The notes under the pieces are model-generated. The model saw only the letters and a program-made list of their open reading frames with translations, did no database searches and was not told the origin of the DNA. Both the position numbers and the translations under genes were made by a program. A DNA stretch of 64,000 bases from Pantoea eucrina (GTDB taxonomy: Bacteria; Pseudomonadota; Gammaproteobacteria; Enterobacterales; Enterobacteriaceae), in NCBI RefSeq assembly GCF_002095385.1, contig NZ_MIPP01000002.1, positions 181,236 through 245,235 on the forward strand, written 5' to 3'. Position 1 is the first letter of the stretch. Each line of letters starts with the position of its first letter. This document shows positions 53,589 to 62,435 of this stretch, in pieces.

Positions 53589-54584
53589 ATGTCTTACCAA
53601 TTAAGCGTGCTCGATAAGTCGCCGGTTGCGGCAGGAGAAAATGCGACACAGGCGCTGGCGCGCTCGCTAAAACTGGCGCAGCGGGCTGAGAGCTGGGGCT
53701 ATAAGCGCTTCTGGGTCGCAGAACATCATAACAGCGAGCAGCTGGCCAGTCCGTCACCTGAATTGCTTATCGCCTGGATCGCCGCGCAGACGCGCACCAT
53801 ACGCGTCGGCTCTGGCGGCGTCATGCTGCAGCACTACAGTCCCTATAAAGTTGCAGAGAACTTTAATCTGCTGTCATCGCTGGCACCGGATCGCATCGAT
53901 CTCGGCGTCGGTAAAGCGCCCGGCGGTTTGCCGCTTTCAACGCGGGCGCTTCAGCTCGGGGTTAACCCGGCTGAAAAAGGCAGTTTTGCTGAACAGCTGG
54001 CGCTTCTCGATAGCTGGCTGAACGCATCTCCCTCCGCTGACGAAGAGACGCTGCGCGCCACGCCACAGCCACCGCACCCCGCCAGCCGGTTTCTGCTGGG
54101 TGCAAGCGAAGCAAGCGCCGGGCTGGCCGCAGAGCTGGGCTGGCAGCTGGTGTTCGCTGCGCACCATAACGGCGATCCGCAGCTGATGGCGCGTGTTCTG
54201 CAGCACTATCATGCCCACAGCCGCGGCGACCGTGCGCTGGTAGCGGTTCAGGTGGTTGTGGCGGATTCGCCGGCAGAGGCTGAACTGCTTACCGATGCGC
54301 TGCGTCTTTATCACGTCAGCGTGAGAAATGGCCCGGCGGTTAACGTTGCCAGTCTGGAACAGGCTGAACGTTACGTACGCCAGGGAGGATACGCGGATTA
54401 CGTCATAGAGCCGCGCACGCCGTCACTGCTAAAGGGCACGGCTGCACAGGTGCATGCTCAGCTGGAGTCGATGCATCATCGCTACGGCATTGACGAATTT
54501 ATTATCGATACGCCACTCGCTGACGAAGCCGCCCGGTTTAAATCCCTGGAGCTGCTGGCCACCGCGCGACTGGTTGCGGCCTGA
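53589..54584 (+). CDS. Luciferase-like flavin monooxygenase (YtmO/MsnO8 type)
   Basis: A 331-residue single-domain luciferase-like monooxygenase: LSVLDKSPV at the start, WGYKRFWVAEHHN, IRVGSGGVMLQHYSPYKVAE and DLGVGKAPGG. It uses reduced flavin and O2. First gene of the sulfur operon; in B. subtilis the homologue YtmO (CmoO) works with YtnJ in breaking down S-modified cysteines. No flavin reductase gene is in the operon, so FMNH2 must come from elsewhere. Confidence 0.88.
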   Translation: MSYQLSVLDKSPVAAGENATQALARSLKLAQRAESWGYKRFWVAEHHNSEQLASPSPELLIAWIAAQTRTIRVGSGGVMLQHYSPYKVAENFNLLSSLAPDRIDLGVGKAPGGLPLSTRALQLGVNPAEKGSFAEQLALLDSWLNASPSADEETLRATPQPPHPASRFLLGASEASAGLAAELGWQLVFAAHHNGDPQLMARVLQHYHAHSRGDRALVAVQVVVADSPAEAELLTDALRLYHVSVRNGPAVNVASLEQAERYVRQGGYADYVIEPRTPSLLKGTAAQVHAQLESMHHRYGIDEFIIDTPLADEAARFKSLELLATARLVAA

Positions 54585-54750
54585 GGATAGCGTAATGATC
54601 CGCTCCGCTTTTCTTATCTGCTGCTCATTCTGGCATCGCTGAGAGCGATGTTGCCCGGCACCGATCTGATTCTGCCTGCATAACAACGTTTACCTTTTTC
54701 GCCCGGCAACCTCTGCGCTGCCGACGGCTCTGCTTTGTCAGGAGTTTATA

Positions 54751-56061
54751 ATGAGTAAAAGAGAATTACGTCTCGGTACGATATTACACGGCGCGTCAGG
54801 CAATATGTCCGCCTGGCGGCATCCGGCTGCGCAGGCTGACGCCAGCATCAGTTTTGACTACGCCAGAAAAATTGCGCGCAAGGCGGAAGCGGGCAAACTC
54901 GATTTTCTGTTTGTCGCTGACGGTCTCTATATCAATGAAAAATCGATTCCGCACTTCCTCAATCGCTTTGAACCGCTGACGCTGCTCTCAGCGCTGGCGG
55001 CGGTCACAGAGCATCTTGGCCTGGTTGGCACCGTCTCAACCTCTTATAGCGATCCTTTTACCATCGCCCGGCAGTTCGCCAGCCTCGACCATCTCAGCGG
55101 CGGCCGTGCCGGCTGGAACGTTGTGACCTCGCCGCTGGAAGGATCGGCCAAAAATTTCTCGCGTCAGCAGCATCCGGAACACGCGCTGCGTTACCGGATT
55201 GCGGATGAGTATTTGCAGGTGGTGAAAGGCCTGTGGGATTCCTGGGAAGAGGGCGCCTTTGTACGCGACAAGCGCAGCGGTCAGTTTTTCGATCCGGCCA
55301 AGCTGCATACGCCCGATCACCGCGGCGATTTCTTTCAGGTGCAGGGGCCGCTGAATATTGAGCGTACGCCGCAGGGGCGACCGATCATTTTCCAGGCGTG
55401 CGCCTCCGGAGACGGACGGCGGCTGGCCGCGCGCCATGCGGATGCGATTTTTACCCACCATGCGACCCTGGAAGAGGCGCAGGCGTTCTGGCGCGATGTT
55501 AAACAGCAGCTGGCCGAAAACGGACGCGCCGCGGATGACCTCCATATCTTTCAGGGCGTCAGCGTGATCGTCGGTGACGATGCCGCAGATGTTGAGCAGC
55601 AGTATCAGGCTACCGCACAGCTGGTCTCAGTGCCGGATGCGCTTAATTATCTGGGGCGGTTCTTTGACCACCATGATTTCTCACGCTACCCGCTGGATGA
55701 ACCTTTCCCAGAACTGGGTGATATCGGTCAGAACAGCTTCCGCAGCACCACCGATGAAATAAAACGCAACGCCCGCGTGCGCGGTCAGACGCTGCGCCAG
55801 GCCGCGCTGGAAGCGGCCACGCCGCGGCCGCTGTTTCACGGCACGCCAGAACAGGTCGCCGATGGCCTGCAGCACTGGTTTGAACAGAAAGCTGCTGACG
55901 GTTTCATTATCCAGGGCGGAACGCCCGACACGTTTGAACGCTTTGTCGATCGGGTTATCCCGCTGTTGCAGGCGCGCGGACTAAGCCGGCGCGACTATCC
56001 GGGCACCACGCTGCGCGCCAGTCTGGGTCTGCAGACCCCCGAAAATCAGTTCACATCATAA
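54751..56061 (+). CDS. NtaA/SnaA/DszA-family flavin monooxygenase (YtnJ type)
   Basis: A 436-residue long-type luciferase-like monooxygenase: [51 protein letters not shown] and [18 protein letters not shown] are family marks. YtnJ (CmoJ) of B. subtilis attacks the S-substituted N-acetylcysteine to split the C-S bond. It lies 166 bases after the first monooxygenase, a gap with no recognisable gene, and 20 bases before the binding-protein gene. GGAG precedes its ATG. Confidence 0.9.
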   Translation: MSKRELRLGTILHGASGNMSAWRHPAAQADASISFDYARKIARKAEAGKLDFLFVADGLYINEKSIPHFLNRFEPLTLLSALAAVTEHLGLVGTVSTSYSDPFTIARQFASLDHLSGGRAGWNVVTSPLEGSAKNFSRQQHPEHALRYRIADEYLQVVKGLWDSWEEGAFVRDKRSGQFFDPAKLHTPDHRGDFFQVQGPLNIERTPQGRPIIFQACASGDGRRLAARHADAIFTHHATLEEAQAFWRDVKQQLAENGRAADDLHIFQGVSVIVGDDAADVEQQYQATAQLVSVPDALNYLGRFFDHHDFSRYPLDEPFPELGDIGQNSFRSTTDEIKRNARVRGQTLRQAALEAATPRPLFHGTPEQVADGLQHWFEQKAADGFIIQGGTPDTFERFVDRVIPLLQARGLSRRDYPGTTLRASLGLQTPENQFTS

Positions 56062-56081
56062 TAACGATCAGGATGAATGCT

Positions 56082-57014
56082 ATGCAGAAAAAATCATTGA
56101 TAGCGCTGCTGTTACTGGGGCTAAGCAGCGCTGCCGGGGCGGAAAACGTCGCCGTTAACGGGCAGCAGGTCAGCGTGGAGGCGAATAAGACGCCCATTAA
56201 CACTGCAAAAAATGCAGCGGCTATCGCGCAGATCCCGGCCGGACACCGGTTTGCTGTACCTGGCGCGTTTACCGTGGCGGTGGCCGCCCTTAATTCCCCT
56301 CCGCTTACGCTGTTCAGCGACGACAACAAAACGCTGCTTGGCAGCGAAGTGGATATGGCGCGTCTGGTGGCGGACAGCCTCGGCCTGAAGCTCAACGTCG
56401 TGCCAACCTCCTGGGAAGACTGGCCGCTCGGCGTGGCGTCCGGCAAATATGACGCGGCGATCACCAACGTAACCGTCACAAAAGGGCGCAAAGAGCGTTT
56501 TGATTTTGCCACCTACCGCAAAGACTCACTGGGCTTTTATGTGAAAAAGAGCAGCCCAATCGTTTCGCTCAGCAAAGCAGAAGATATTGCCGGCCTGCGC
56601 ATTATTGTTGGCTCCGGGACCAATCAGGAAGCGATCTTACTGGCGTGGGATCAGGAAAACCGCGCAAAGGGCCTGAAGCCGTTTATCCCGGTTTATACCA
56701 AAGATGACGCAGCGCAGACGCTTTCACTGCAGGCCGGACGTGCGGATGCTTACTTTGGCCCCAACGTCATCGGCGCCTGGAAAGCGGCGCTCAACGGGCA
56801 GACCAGGCTGGTGGGCAGCGTGGACGGCGGCTGGCCTAAAGCGGCGCACATTGCAGTGACGGTGAAAAAAGATGGCGGGCTGGTGCAGCCAGTCAATACG
56901 GCGCTTAACGGCGTGATACAAAACGGCGACTACGACAAGGTGCTGAATCGCTGGGGCGAAGGCATTGAGCGGCTCGACCGCTCGGAAATCAATCCACCGG
57001 GCCTGGGCGACTAA
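56082..57014 (+). CDS. Amino-acid-type ABC substrate-binding protein
   Basis: A 310-residue periplasmic binding protein: signal peptide KKSLIALLLLGLSSAAGA, then FTVAVAALNSPPL, EVDMARLVADSLGLKLNVVPTSWEDWPLGVASGKYDAAITNVTVTKGRKERFDFATY (core residues WEDWPLGVASGKYDA). It matches the TcyJ/TcyK type for sulfur-containing amino acids. ATG 56082 is chosen; 56073 is too close to AGGA. It has a sister gene at the end of the operon. Confidence 0.88.
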   Translation: MQKKSLIALLLLGLSSAAGAENVAVNGQQVSVEANKTPINTAKNAAAIAQIPAGHRFAVPGAFTVAVAALNSPPLTLFSDDNKTLLGSEVDMARLVADSLGLKLNVVPTSWEDWPLGVASGKYDAAITNVTVTKGRKERFDFATYRKDSLGFYVKKSSPIVSLSKAEDIAGLRIIVGSGTNQEAILLAWDQENRAKGLKPFIPVYTKDDAAQTLSLQAGRADAYFGPNVIGAWKAALNGQTRLVGSVDGGWPKAAHIAVTVKKDGGLVQPVNTALNGVIQNGDYDKVLNRWGEGIERLDRSEINPPGLGD

Positions 57015-57023
57015 GGGGGCAAT

Positions 57024-57533
57024 ATGCATTTTTTTCGTGACGTTTCACCCGCAGCGGCAGAGCTGCAGCCGATTATTACCGGCCTGTTTGGTGAATATGC
57101 TGCCCGCTATGGCGACTATTTCAGCAGCCAGAATGAGGTGGAGCAGGATGAGTGGTTTCTGCCTGCGCAGGGAGGCCTGTTTATTGTACTGGAGCGGGAT
57201 GGCGAAATTATCGCCATGGGCGCCTACAAGCGCTTTGACGCACAGACGGCGGAACTGAAACGCATCTGGACGCGCTCCGATCTGCGCCGTCAGGGCCTGG
57301 CACTACTGATCCTGCAGGAGCTGGAGCGTCGTGCGCTGCGCGCCGGCTATCAGCGTGTCTGGCTGACCACCGGCTTTCGTCAGCCGGAGGCGGTGCGCCT
57401 CTATATCGGCCACGGCTATCAGCCGCAGTTTGCCCTGCTGGAAGATATGGAGATCTACGGCCGGCCGCCGCACGACGGCCGCCTGCGCTTTCTGAAGATA
57501 ATTGATGTCCACGCTGCGGCACAGGCGAGCTGA
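57024..57533 (+). CDS. GNAT N-acetyltransferase (YtmI/SnaA-like)
   Basis: A 169-residue GNAT protein. The acetyl-CoA loop is in RSDLRRQGLALLILQELERRA, followed by the beta-bulge strand VWLTTGF and AVRLYIGHGYQP. In the B. subtilis ytmI operon the homologue acetylates S-substituted cysteine before oxygenation. It starts 9 bases after the binding-protein stop and ends 10 bases before the permease. Confidence 0.87.
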   Translation: MHFFRDVSPAAAELQPIITGLFGEYAARYGDYFSSQNEVEQDEWFLPAQGGLFIVLERDGEIIAMGAYKRFDAQTAELKRIWTRSDLRRQGLALLILQELERRALRAGYQRVWLTTGFRQPEAVRLYIGHGYQPQFALLEDMEIYGRPPHDGRLRFLKIIDVHAAAQAS

Positions 57534-57543
57534 GGAGCCGAAA

Positions 57544-58469
57544 ATGAGTGAGACGCAAAAACTGACCGTGGTGCCGGCACGCTATCCGGCGCGCAGCCTG
57601 GGCGCCGTGGCGGCGCTGTTTATTCTGGCAGCGGTGGTGGATTCCATCGCGTTCAATCCGCGCTGGGAGTGGGGGTATTTGCGCGCTGGTTTTTTGCCCC
57701 GGTGATCCTGAATGGCCTGGGTCAGACGCTGCTGCTGACGCTGGCGGGCACCGTACTGAGTCTGATTTTCGGCGGTCTGCTGGCGCTGGCCCGGCTCTCC
57801 TCCTCGTGGCTGCTGAGTACGCTGGCGTTTGGCTATATCTGGCTGTTCCGCTCGCTGCCGCTGATTGTAGTACTGATCATTCTCTATAACTTCTCCTACC
57901 TCTATGACACGTTATCGCTGGGGATCCCGTTTACGCCCTGGTCGTGGGGTCACTTCCAGACCATTAATGTGCTGGGCCAGTTTCCGGCCGCGGTGATTGG
58001 CCTGACGCTGGTGCAGAGCGCCTATAGCGCAGAGATTATCCGCGGCGGGTTCCTCGGCGTGGACCAGGGGCAGTTTGAGGCGGCGTCAGCGCTGGGACTC
58101 TCTTCTGCGCGCCGGACCTTCCGCATCATCCTGCCGCAGGCACTGCGCGCGATCATTCCAACCACCTTCAATGAAATCATCAGCCTGGCCAAAGGGACGT
58201 CGATGGTTTACGTGCTGGCGATGCCAGAGCTGTTTTACACCATTCAGATGATCTACAACCGCACTCAGCAGGTGATCCCGCTGCTGATGGTGGGCGCCGC
58301 CTGGTATCTGATTATCACAACGGTACTGTCGCTGTTGCAGCACAGCGTTGAACGCTCGCTGGCGCGCAGCGTAACCCGCGAGCCGCAGCCATCGCGCTGG
58401 CGGCAGTGGCGTAATCGTTATTCAACCCCTGCTGTTATTGAGGAGCGCTCTCATGTCCGAAGCCATTGA
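57544..58469 (+). pseudogene. Amino-acid ABC permease with a one-base frameshift
   Basis: ATG 57544 (GAGGAG upstream) starts a frame coding SETQKLTVVPARYPARSLGAV and the first helix up to FNPRWEWG, then fails after the G run at 57671-57675. The rest, GVFARWFFAPVILNGLGQTLLLTLAGT to the C terminus, including the EAA-loop QFEAASALGLSSARRTFRIILPQALRAIIP (core EAASALGLSS), is in the next frame. One more G restores 308 residues. The lesion would stop import unless the run varies or the assembly is wrong. The ATPase gene starts within its last codons. Confidence 0.85.
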
Positions 58470-59247
58470 TTATCGCCCGTCCTATGCTGCCGGGGCGGTT
58501 ACCATCACCGGCGTCAGCAAGTCGTTTGGTAAACACAAAGCGCTGGACGCGGTCTCGCTGTCGCTGGCGCCGGGATCCGTAACGGTTATTCTCGGGCCTT
58601 CCGGTTCGGGTAAGTCAACGCTGCTGCGCACCATCAATCACCTGGAGCGGGTCGATGAGGGCTTTATTCAGATTGATGATGACTATATCGGTTATCAGCG
58701 CCGCGGCGATAAACTCTATGAGCTTAAAGAGCGGGCAATACTGCGTCAGCGGGTCAACGTCGGCTACGTTTTTCAGAACTTCAATCTTTTTCCGCACCTG
58801 ACCGTGCTGGAAAACCTGATTGAAGCGCCGATCGCACATCGTCAGCTTACGCGACGTGCGGCGATTGAACGCGCCGGTGAGCTGCTGGACACGGTGGGAC
58901 TGCGGCATAAAGCTGACGCCTGGCCGCGCCATCTTTCGGGTGGTCAGCAGCAGCGTATCGCGATTGCGCGTGCGCTGATGCTCAATCCGCGCGTAATGCT
59001 GTTTGATGAGCCGACGTCGGCACTGGATCCGGAGCTGGTGGGTGAGGTTCTGGACGTCATTAAAAAGCTGGCGCGCTCCGGCACCACGCTGGTGATTGTG
59101 ACGCATGAGATTGGCTTTGCGCGTGAAGTGGCAGACAACGTGGTGTTTATGGTTGACGGCCGCGTGGTTGAGCAGGGCAGCAGCGTGCAGGTGCTGAATC
59201 AGCCACGCCACGAGCGCACCCGACGTTTTCTGGCCCGGGTGCTGTGA
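58453..59247 (+). CDS. Amino-acid ABC transporter ATPase (TcyN-like)
   Basis: A 264-residue ABC ATPase with every catalytic motif intact: Walker A GPSGSGKST, Q-loop VFQNFNLFPHLTV, signature LSGGQQQR, Walker B VMLFDEPTSALDPE and H-loop THE. AGGAG lies eight bases before ATG 58453, which overlaps the permease end by 17 bases. It is closest to polar amino-acid importers such as TcyN/YecC. Confidence 0.93.
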   Translation: MSEAIDYRPSYAAGAVTITGVSKSFGKHKALDAVSLSLAPGSVTVILGPSGSGKSTLLRTINHLERVDEGFIQIDDDYIGYQRRGDKLYELKERAILRQRVNVGYVFQNFNLFPHLTVLENLIEAPIAHRQLTRRAAIERAGELLDTVGLRHKADAWPRHLSGGQQQRIAIARALMLNPRVMLFDEPTSALDPELVGEVLDVIKKLARSGTTLVIVTHEIGFAREVADNVVFMVDGRVVEQGSSVQVLNQPRHERTRRFLARVL

Positions 59248-60149
59248 TGAAGCGGTTCATCCTGACGCTGGTGGCATCCGGCCTGCTGTTTTCAGCCGCG
59301 CAGGGCGCGGCGCTGGATGCGGCTAATAATGAAACGGCGATTCATATCGCCGCCGATCCGCAGGCGATAGCCAGAATTCCGGCGAACTATGCGTTTGTTC
59401 ACCCCGGCTTTCTGACGGTCGCAACCAGCGCCACTAACTCACCGCCCATCGGATTATGGGCGTCAGATAACAAAACGCTGATTGGCAGCGATCCCGATAT
59501 GGCGCGACTTCTGGCTGAAAGTCTGGGCCTTACGCTAAAGCTGGTGCCCGCCTCGTGGGAGGAGTGGCCGCTGGGCATCAGCGCCGGACGCTATGATGTT
59601 GCCATGTTTAATATCGCCGTGACCGAGGAGCGTAAACGCAAATTTGACTTTGCCACCTATCGGGCTGACAACCACGCCTTTGCCGTACGGAAAGGGAGTC
59701 CCATCTCTGCGATTACCGGACGTCAGGATGTCGCGGGCAGGCGTATCATTGTCGGGTCCGGTACTAATCAGGAGAAGATCCTGCTGGGCTGGGATGCGAA
59801 AAACCGCCAGGAGGGATTAGCGCCGGTGCAGCCTGTCTATCTTAATGATGACGCTTCTGCCACGCTCGCGCTGTTGTCCGGACGCGCCGATGCCACCTTT
59901 GGCCCGCAGGCGGTGGCGGCGTGGAAAGCGGCGTCGCGCGGGCAAACAGCGGTTGTTGGTCACGGCCCGTATCGGGCATGGGTGGCCGTCACAACCAAAA
60001 AGGGTAACGGGCTGGCCCCGGCGCTGCAGCAGGCGGTTAATCATGCCATCGCCAGCGGACAGTATCAGCAGGTACTGACGCGCTGGGGAGAGCAGGATGA
60101 GGCGGTAGCGCAGTCGCAGATCAATCCGCCGGGCATCGTTTATCAGTAA
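59247..60149 (+). CDS. Second amino-acid ABC substrate-binding protein
   Basis: A 300-residue paralogue of the binding protein at 56082: signal peptide FILTLVASGLLFSAAQGA, then FLTVATSATNSPPIGLW, DPDMARLLAESLGLTLKLVPASWEEWPLGISAGRYD (core WEEWPLGISAGRYD), ending INPPG like its sister. Two binding proteins with one permease and ATPase suggest two related ligands. ATG 59247 overlaps the ATPase stop by one base. Its end overlaps the convergent EAL gene by seven bases. Confidence 0.9.
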   Translation: MKRFILTLVASGLLFSAAQGAALDAANNETAIHIAADPQAIARIPANYAFVHPGFLTVATSATNSPPIGLWASDNKTLIGSDPDMARLLAESLGLTLKLVPASWEEWPLGISAGRYDVAMFNIAVTEERKRKFDFATYRADNHAFAVRKGSPISAITGRQDVAGRRIIVGSGTNQEKILLGWDAKNRQEGLAPVQPVYLNDDASATLALLSGRADATFGPQAVAAWKAASRGQTAVVGHGPYRAWVAVTTKKGNGLAPALQQAVNHAIASGQYQQVLTRWGEQDEAVAQSQINPPGIVYQ

Positions 60150-61537
60150 AGACGGGTCGCACTGCGGCCCCGTTTTTCACCCTGATATTTTTTCACCCAG
60201 CTTATCACCTCTGCCGCTGGCAGAGGCCGGGCAAAGTAATAGCCCTGGAAGAACTGGCATCCGCGACTGCGCAGGTAGTGAAACATCTCTTCACTTTCAA
60301 CGCCTTCAGCCAGCACGTTCAGCCCCATTTCGCGCGTCAGCTCAATGGTTTTATGCACCACAATAGCGGCAGATTCATTTTCAAAAATGTGCATAATCAG
60401 CGACTTGTCAATTTTAATATCATCAATCGAAAAATCGCTGAGCGATTTCAGCGAAGAGTAACCGACGCCAAAATCATCGATCGCCCATTTTACGCCGAGC
60501 TGGCTGAAGTGCGCGATAACAGAGCTGATATGCTGCTGATCGTAGATAAAGGTGCTTTCGGTGATCTCAAATTTAAGCCGCTGTGGCTGGATCCTGTAAC
60601 GCGAGAGCAGCAGCAGAGTTTCAGCGGTAAAGTCGCGATGCATTAGCTGCAGAGGACTGATATTGACAGAAAACACCAGGCTGTCGCCGTGCCGGAGACT
60701 CTCCCAGGCAGCCATATGCTGCAGCGTGCGCTCCATAACCCATCGGCCAATCTCAATCATCAGGCCACTCTTTTCCGCTACCGGGATAAAAACGTCCGGT
60801 GAAATAAATCCTTTAACCGGATGTTTCCAGCGCAGCAGAGCTTCAAATCCGATCAGATGTTTACCGGCATCCACTTGCGGCTGAAAATAGAGTTCGAGCT
60901 GATCCTGGCTGACAGCGGCAGAGAGTTCGCGCTTTATCAGGTCAGTTTCAGAGTAATCGCCGCGAAAGGTCAGCGCGGTCAACAGCAGAGAAAGTACGGG
61001 CACGATACAGTTAACAATGTATAAACTGGCTTCCGCCGGCAGCGCAAAATGAAACGATCCCTGCTGCCAGGTCAGGCCGGTCAGGGTAAAAATGAGGTAA
61101 CAGGCGAGGCAGATTAGCGGAAATATTTTGCTGAGATAGCGCGGCTGCTGCCGCAGGACGAGTGCCGAGCCGATGGTCAGCGCGATCAGATAATTACACG
61201 CAGAAGGTTTAACGGCAGGATGGTCATTGTCCAGCAGCAGCAGAGCTGTAATGATAAACAGCAGCGCATGCGTGACGATCGCCAGATGCCGCTGCAGTTT
61301 GCCGTGAAAGGCAACGGCGCAGATATAGAGACCCAGCGCCACGCCCAGATAGTAGAGCGACGGTATTGCTGGCGAACGGCTATGGGCGTTAAGCAGCGCC
61401 ATATAAATGCCTGAGGTAGTGCTGGCCACCCCCGCAATCAGCAGCGTAAAGCGCAGCTTCTTTTCTGCGCTCTCTCCCTTCAGGCTAAAGGGCAAATTAC
61501 GTACACGCGAATAGCCCGCAGTCAAAAACGCGATCAT
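60143..61537 (-). CDS. Membrane-anchored EAL cyclic-di-GMP phosphodiesterase
   Basis: 464 residues: an N-terminal membrane domain of about six helices (residues 28-210), then an EAL domain. The catalytic pattern is complete: FEALLRW (EAL), NIS, EITES, DDFGVGYSSL, KIDKSL and AEGVE with GCQFFQGYYFARPL. It should hydrolyse c-di-GMP and so favour motility over attachment. No GGDEF domain is present. A GTG one codon upstream could also start it; no strong ribosome-binding site is seen. It converges on the sulfur operon. Confidence 0.9.
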   Translation of the reverse strand: MIAFLTAGYSRVRNLPFSLKGESAEKKLRFTLLIAGVASTTSGIYMALLNAHSRSPAIPSLYYLGVALGLYICAVAFHGKLQRHLAIVTHALLFIITALLLLDNDHPAVKPSACNYLIALTIGSALVLRQQPRYLSKIFPLICLACYLIFTLTGLTWQQGSFHFALPAEASLYIVNCIVPVLSLLLTALTFRGDYSETDLIKRELSAAVSQDQLELYFQPQVDAGKHLIGFEALLRWKHPVKGFISPDVFIPVAEKSGLMIEIGRWVMERTLQHMAAWESLRHGDSLVFSVNISPLQLMHRDFTAETLLLLSRYRIQPQRLKFEITESTFIYDQQHISSVIAHFSQLGVKWAIDDFGVGYSSLKSLSDFSIDDIKIDKSLIMHIFENESAAIVVHKTIELTREMGLNVLAEGVESEEMFHYLRSRGCQFFQGYYFARPLPAAEVISWVKKYQGEKRGRSATRLY

Positions 61538-61874
61538 CACTCTGCTCTGTAATTGATTAGTTTTATTGTATTCAGGAGCGCTATCTTAGTGCTAAGCGAG
61601 ACGGCTGTCACAGCGCTTTTTCTGCACGTTGATCTGCTCCGGAGATTTGACATTAGAGATGATATTTATGCGTGGCGGGGGGTTATCGCGCAACTTTTCA
61701 CGGAAGCGAACCGCTATCTGCCTGCGCTAAATTGCGCGCGCGGTTGTTCCTTCTGCCGGTCACAGAGTAGAATCACTCCCGGCACAGGCGGATGTGCTAA
61801 ATATAACAACAGGCGGAAAACAGCCGGATCACCTCACTAATGCAGTTTAACCCTACTTAACATTACTGGTTGCA
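61538..61874. promoter_or_regulatory. Leader and promoter region of the HAM1-SIR2 pair
   Basis: 337 bases with no gene. TTGTTC at 61744-61749 and TAGAAT at 61768-61773, 18 bases apart, make a plausible sigma-70 promoter about 100 bases before the HAM1-like start. No LexA box is visible here and no deaminase-type frame is present. Confidence 0.45.
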
Positions 61875-62435
61875 ATGAAAATTCGTTTCTTATCGGCTAA
61901 CGAGCTCAAACTTTCTGAAGTGCGTACCATCCTTGAACCGGTAGGAGTGGAAGTGGTGCCTATCGCGCGGCGGATTGAGGAGATCCAGACGGAAAATGAG
62001 GTTGAACTGGTACGCGATAAGCTCACCAAAGCGTTTTCCATTATCGGGCGGCCGCTGTTTGTCGAGCATACCGGCCTGTTTCTGGACGGGCTTAACGGTC
62101 TGCCAGCCGGACTGACGCGCATCTTCTGGAGCCGGCTCAATGCCGATCGCTTTACCAAACTGGTACGCGGCCTTGATACGCCCTGCGTGACGGCAAAAAC
62201 CGTGCTGGGGTATTGCGATGGTCGCAAGATGTATCAGTTTGAAGGACAGCTGCGCGGTCGCATTGCACCAGAGCCGGCCGGGCCGCAGGAGTTTCAGTGG
62301 GACTGCGTGTTTATCCCGGAAGGGTATACGCAGACCTTTGCTGAAATGGGCGATCTAAAGAATGAGATCTCCAATCGGCGCCTGGCGCTGGATCGCTTTG
62401 CCGCCTTTCTCAAAACCGCGCGGGGTTATGTATGA
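61875..62435 (+). CDS. HAM1/RdgB-like nucleotide-sensing protein
   Basis: A 186-residue relative of the non-canonical purine NTP pyrophosphatase family: SANELKLSEVRTIL near the N terminus (family T/S-x-N-xx-K-xx-E), LFLDGLNGLPAGLTRIFW, EPAGPQEFQWDCVFIP and FAEMGDLKNEISNRRLALDRF. Three hallmark sites depart from housekeeping RdgB: DDSGL is EHTGL (64-68), GFGYD is EFQWD and SHR is SNR. The protein may therefore bind rather than hydrolyse modified nucleotides. It overlaps the SIR2-like gene by four bases. The start has no obvious ribosome-binding site. Probably the sensor of a defence pair. Confidence 0.85.
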   Translation: MKIRFLSANELKLSEVRTILEPVGVEVVPIARRIEEIQTENEVELVRDKLTKAFSIIGRPLFVEHTGLFLDGLNGLPAGLTRIFWSRLNADRFTKLVRGLDTPCVTAKTVLGYCDGRKMYQFEGQLRGRIAPEPAGPQEFQWDCVFIPEGYTQTFAEMGDLKNEISNRRLALDRFAAFLKTARGYV

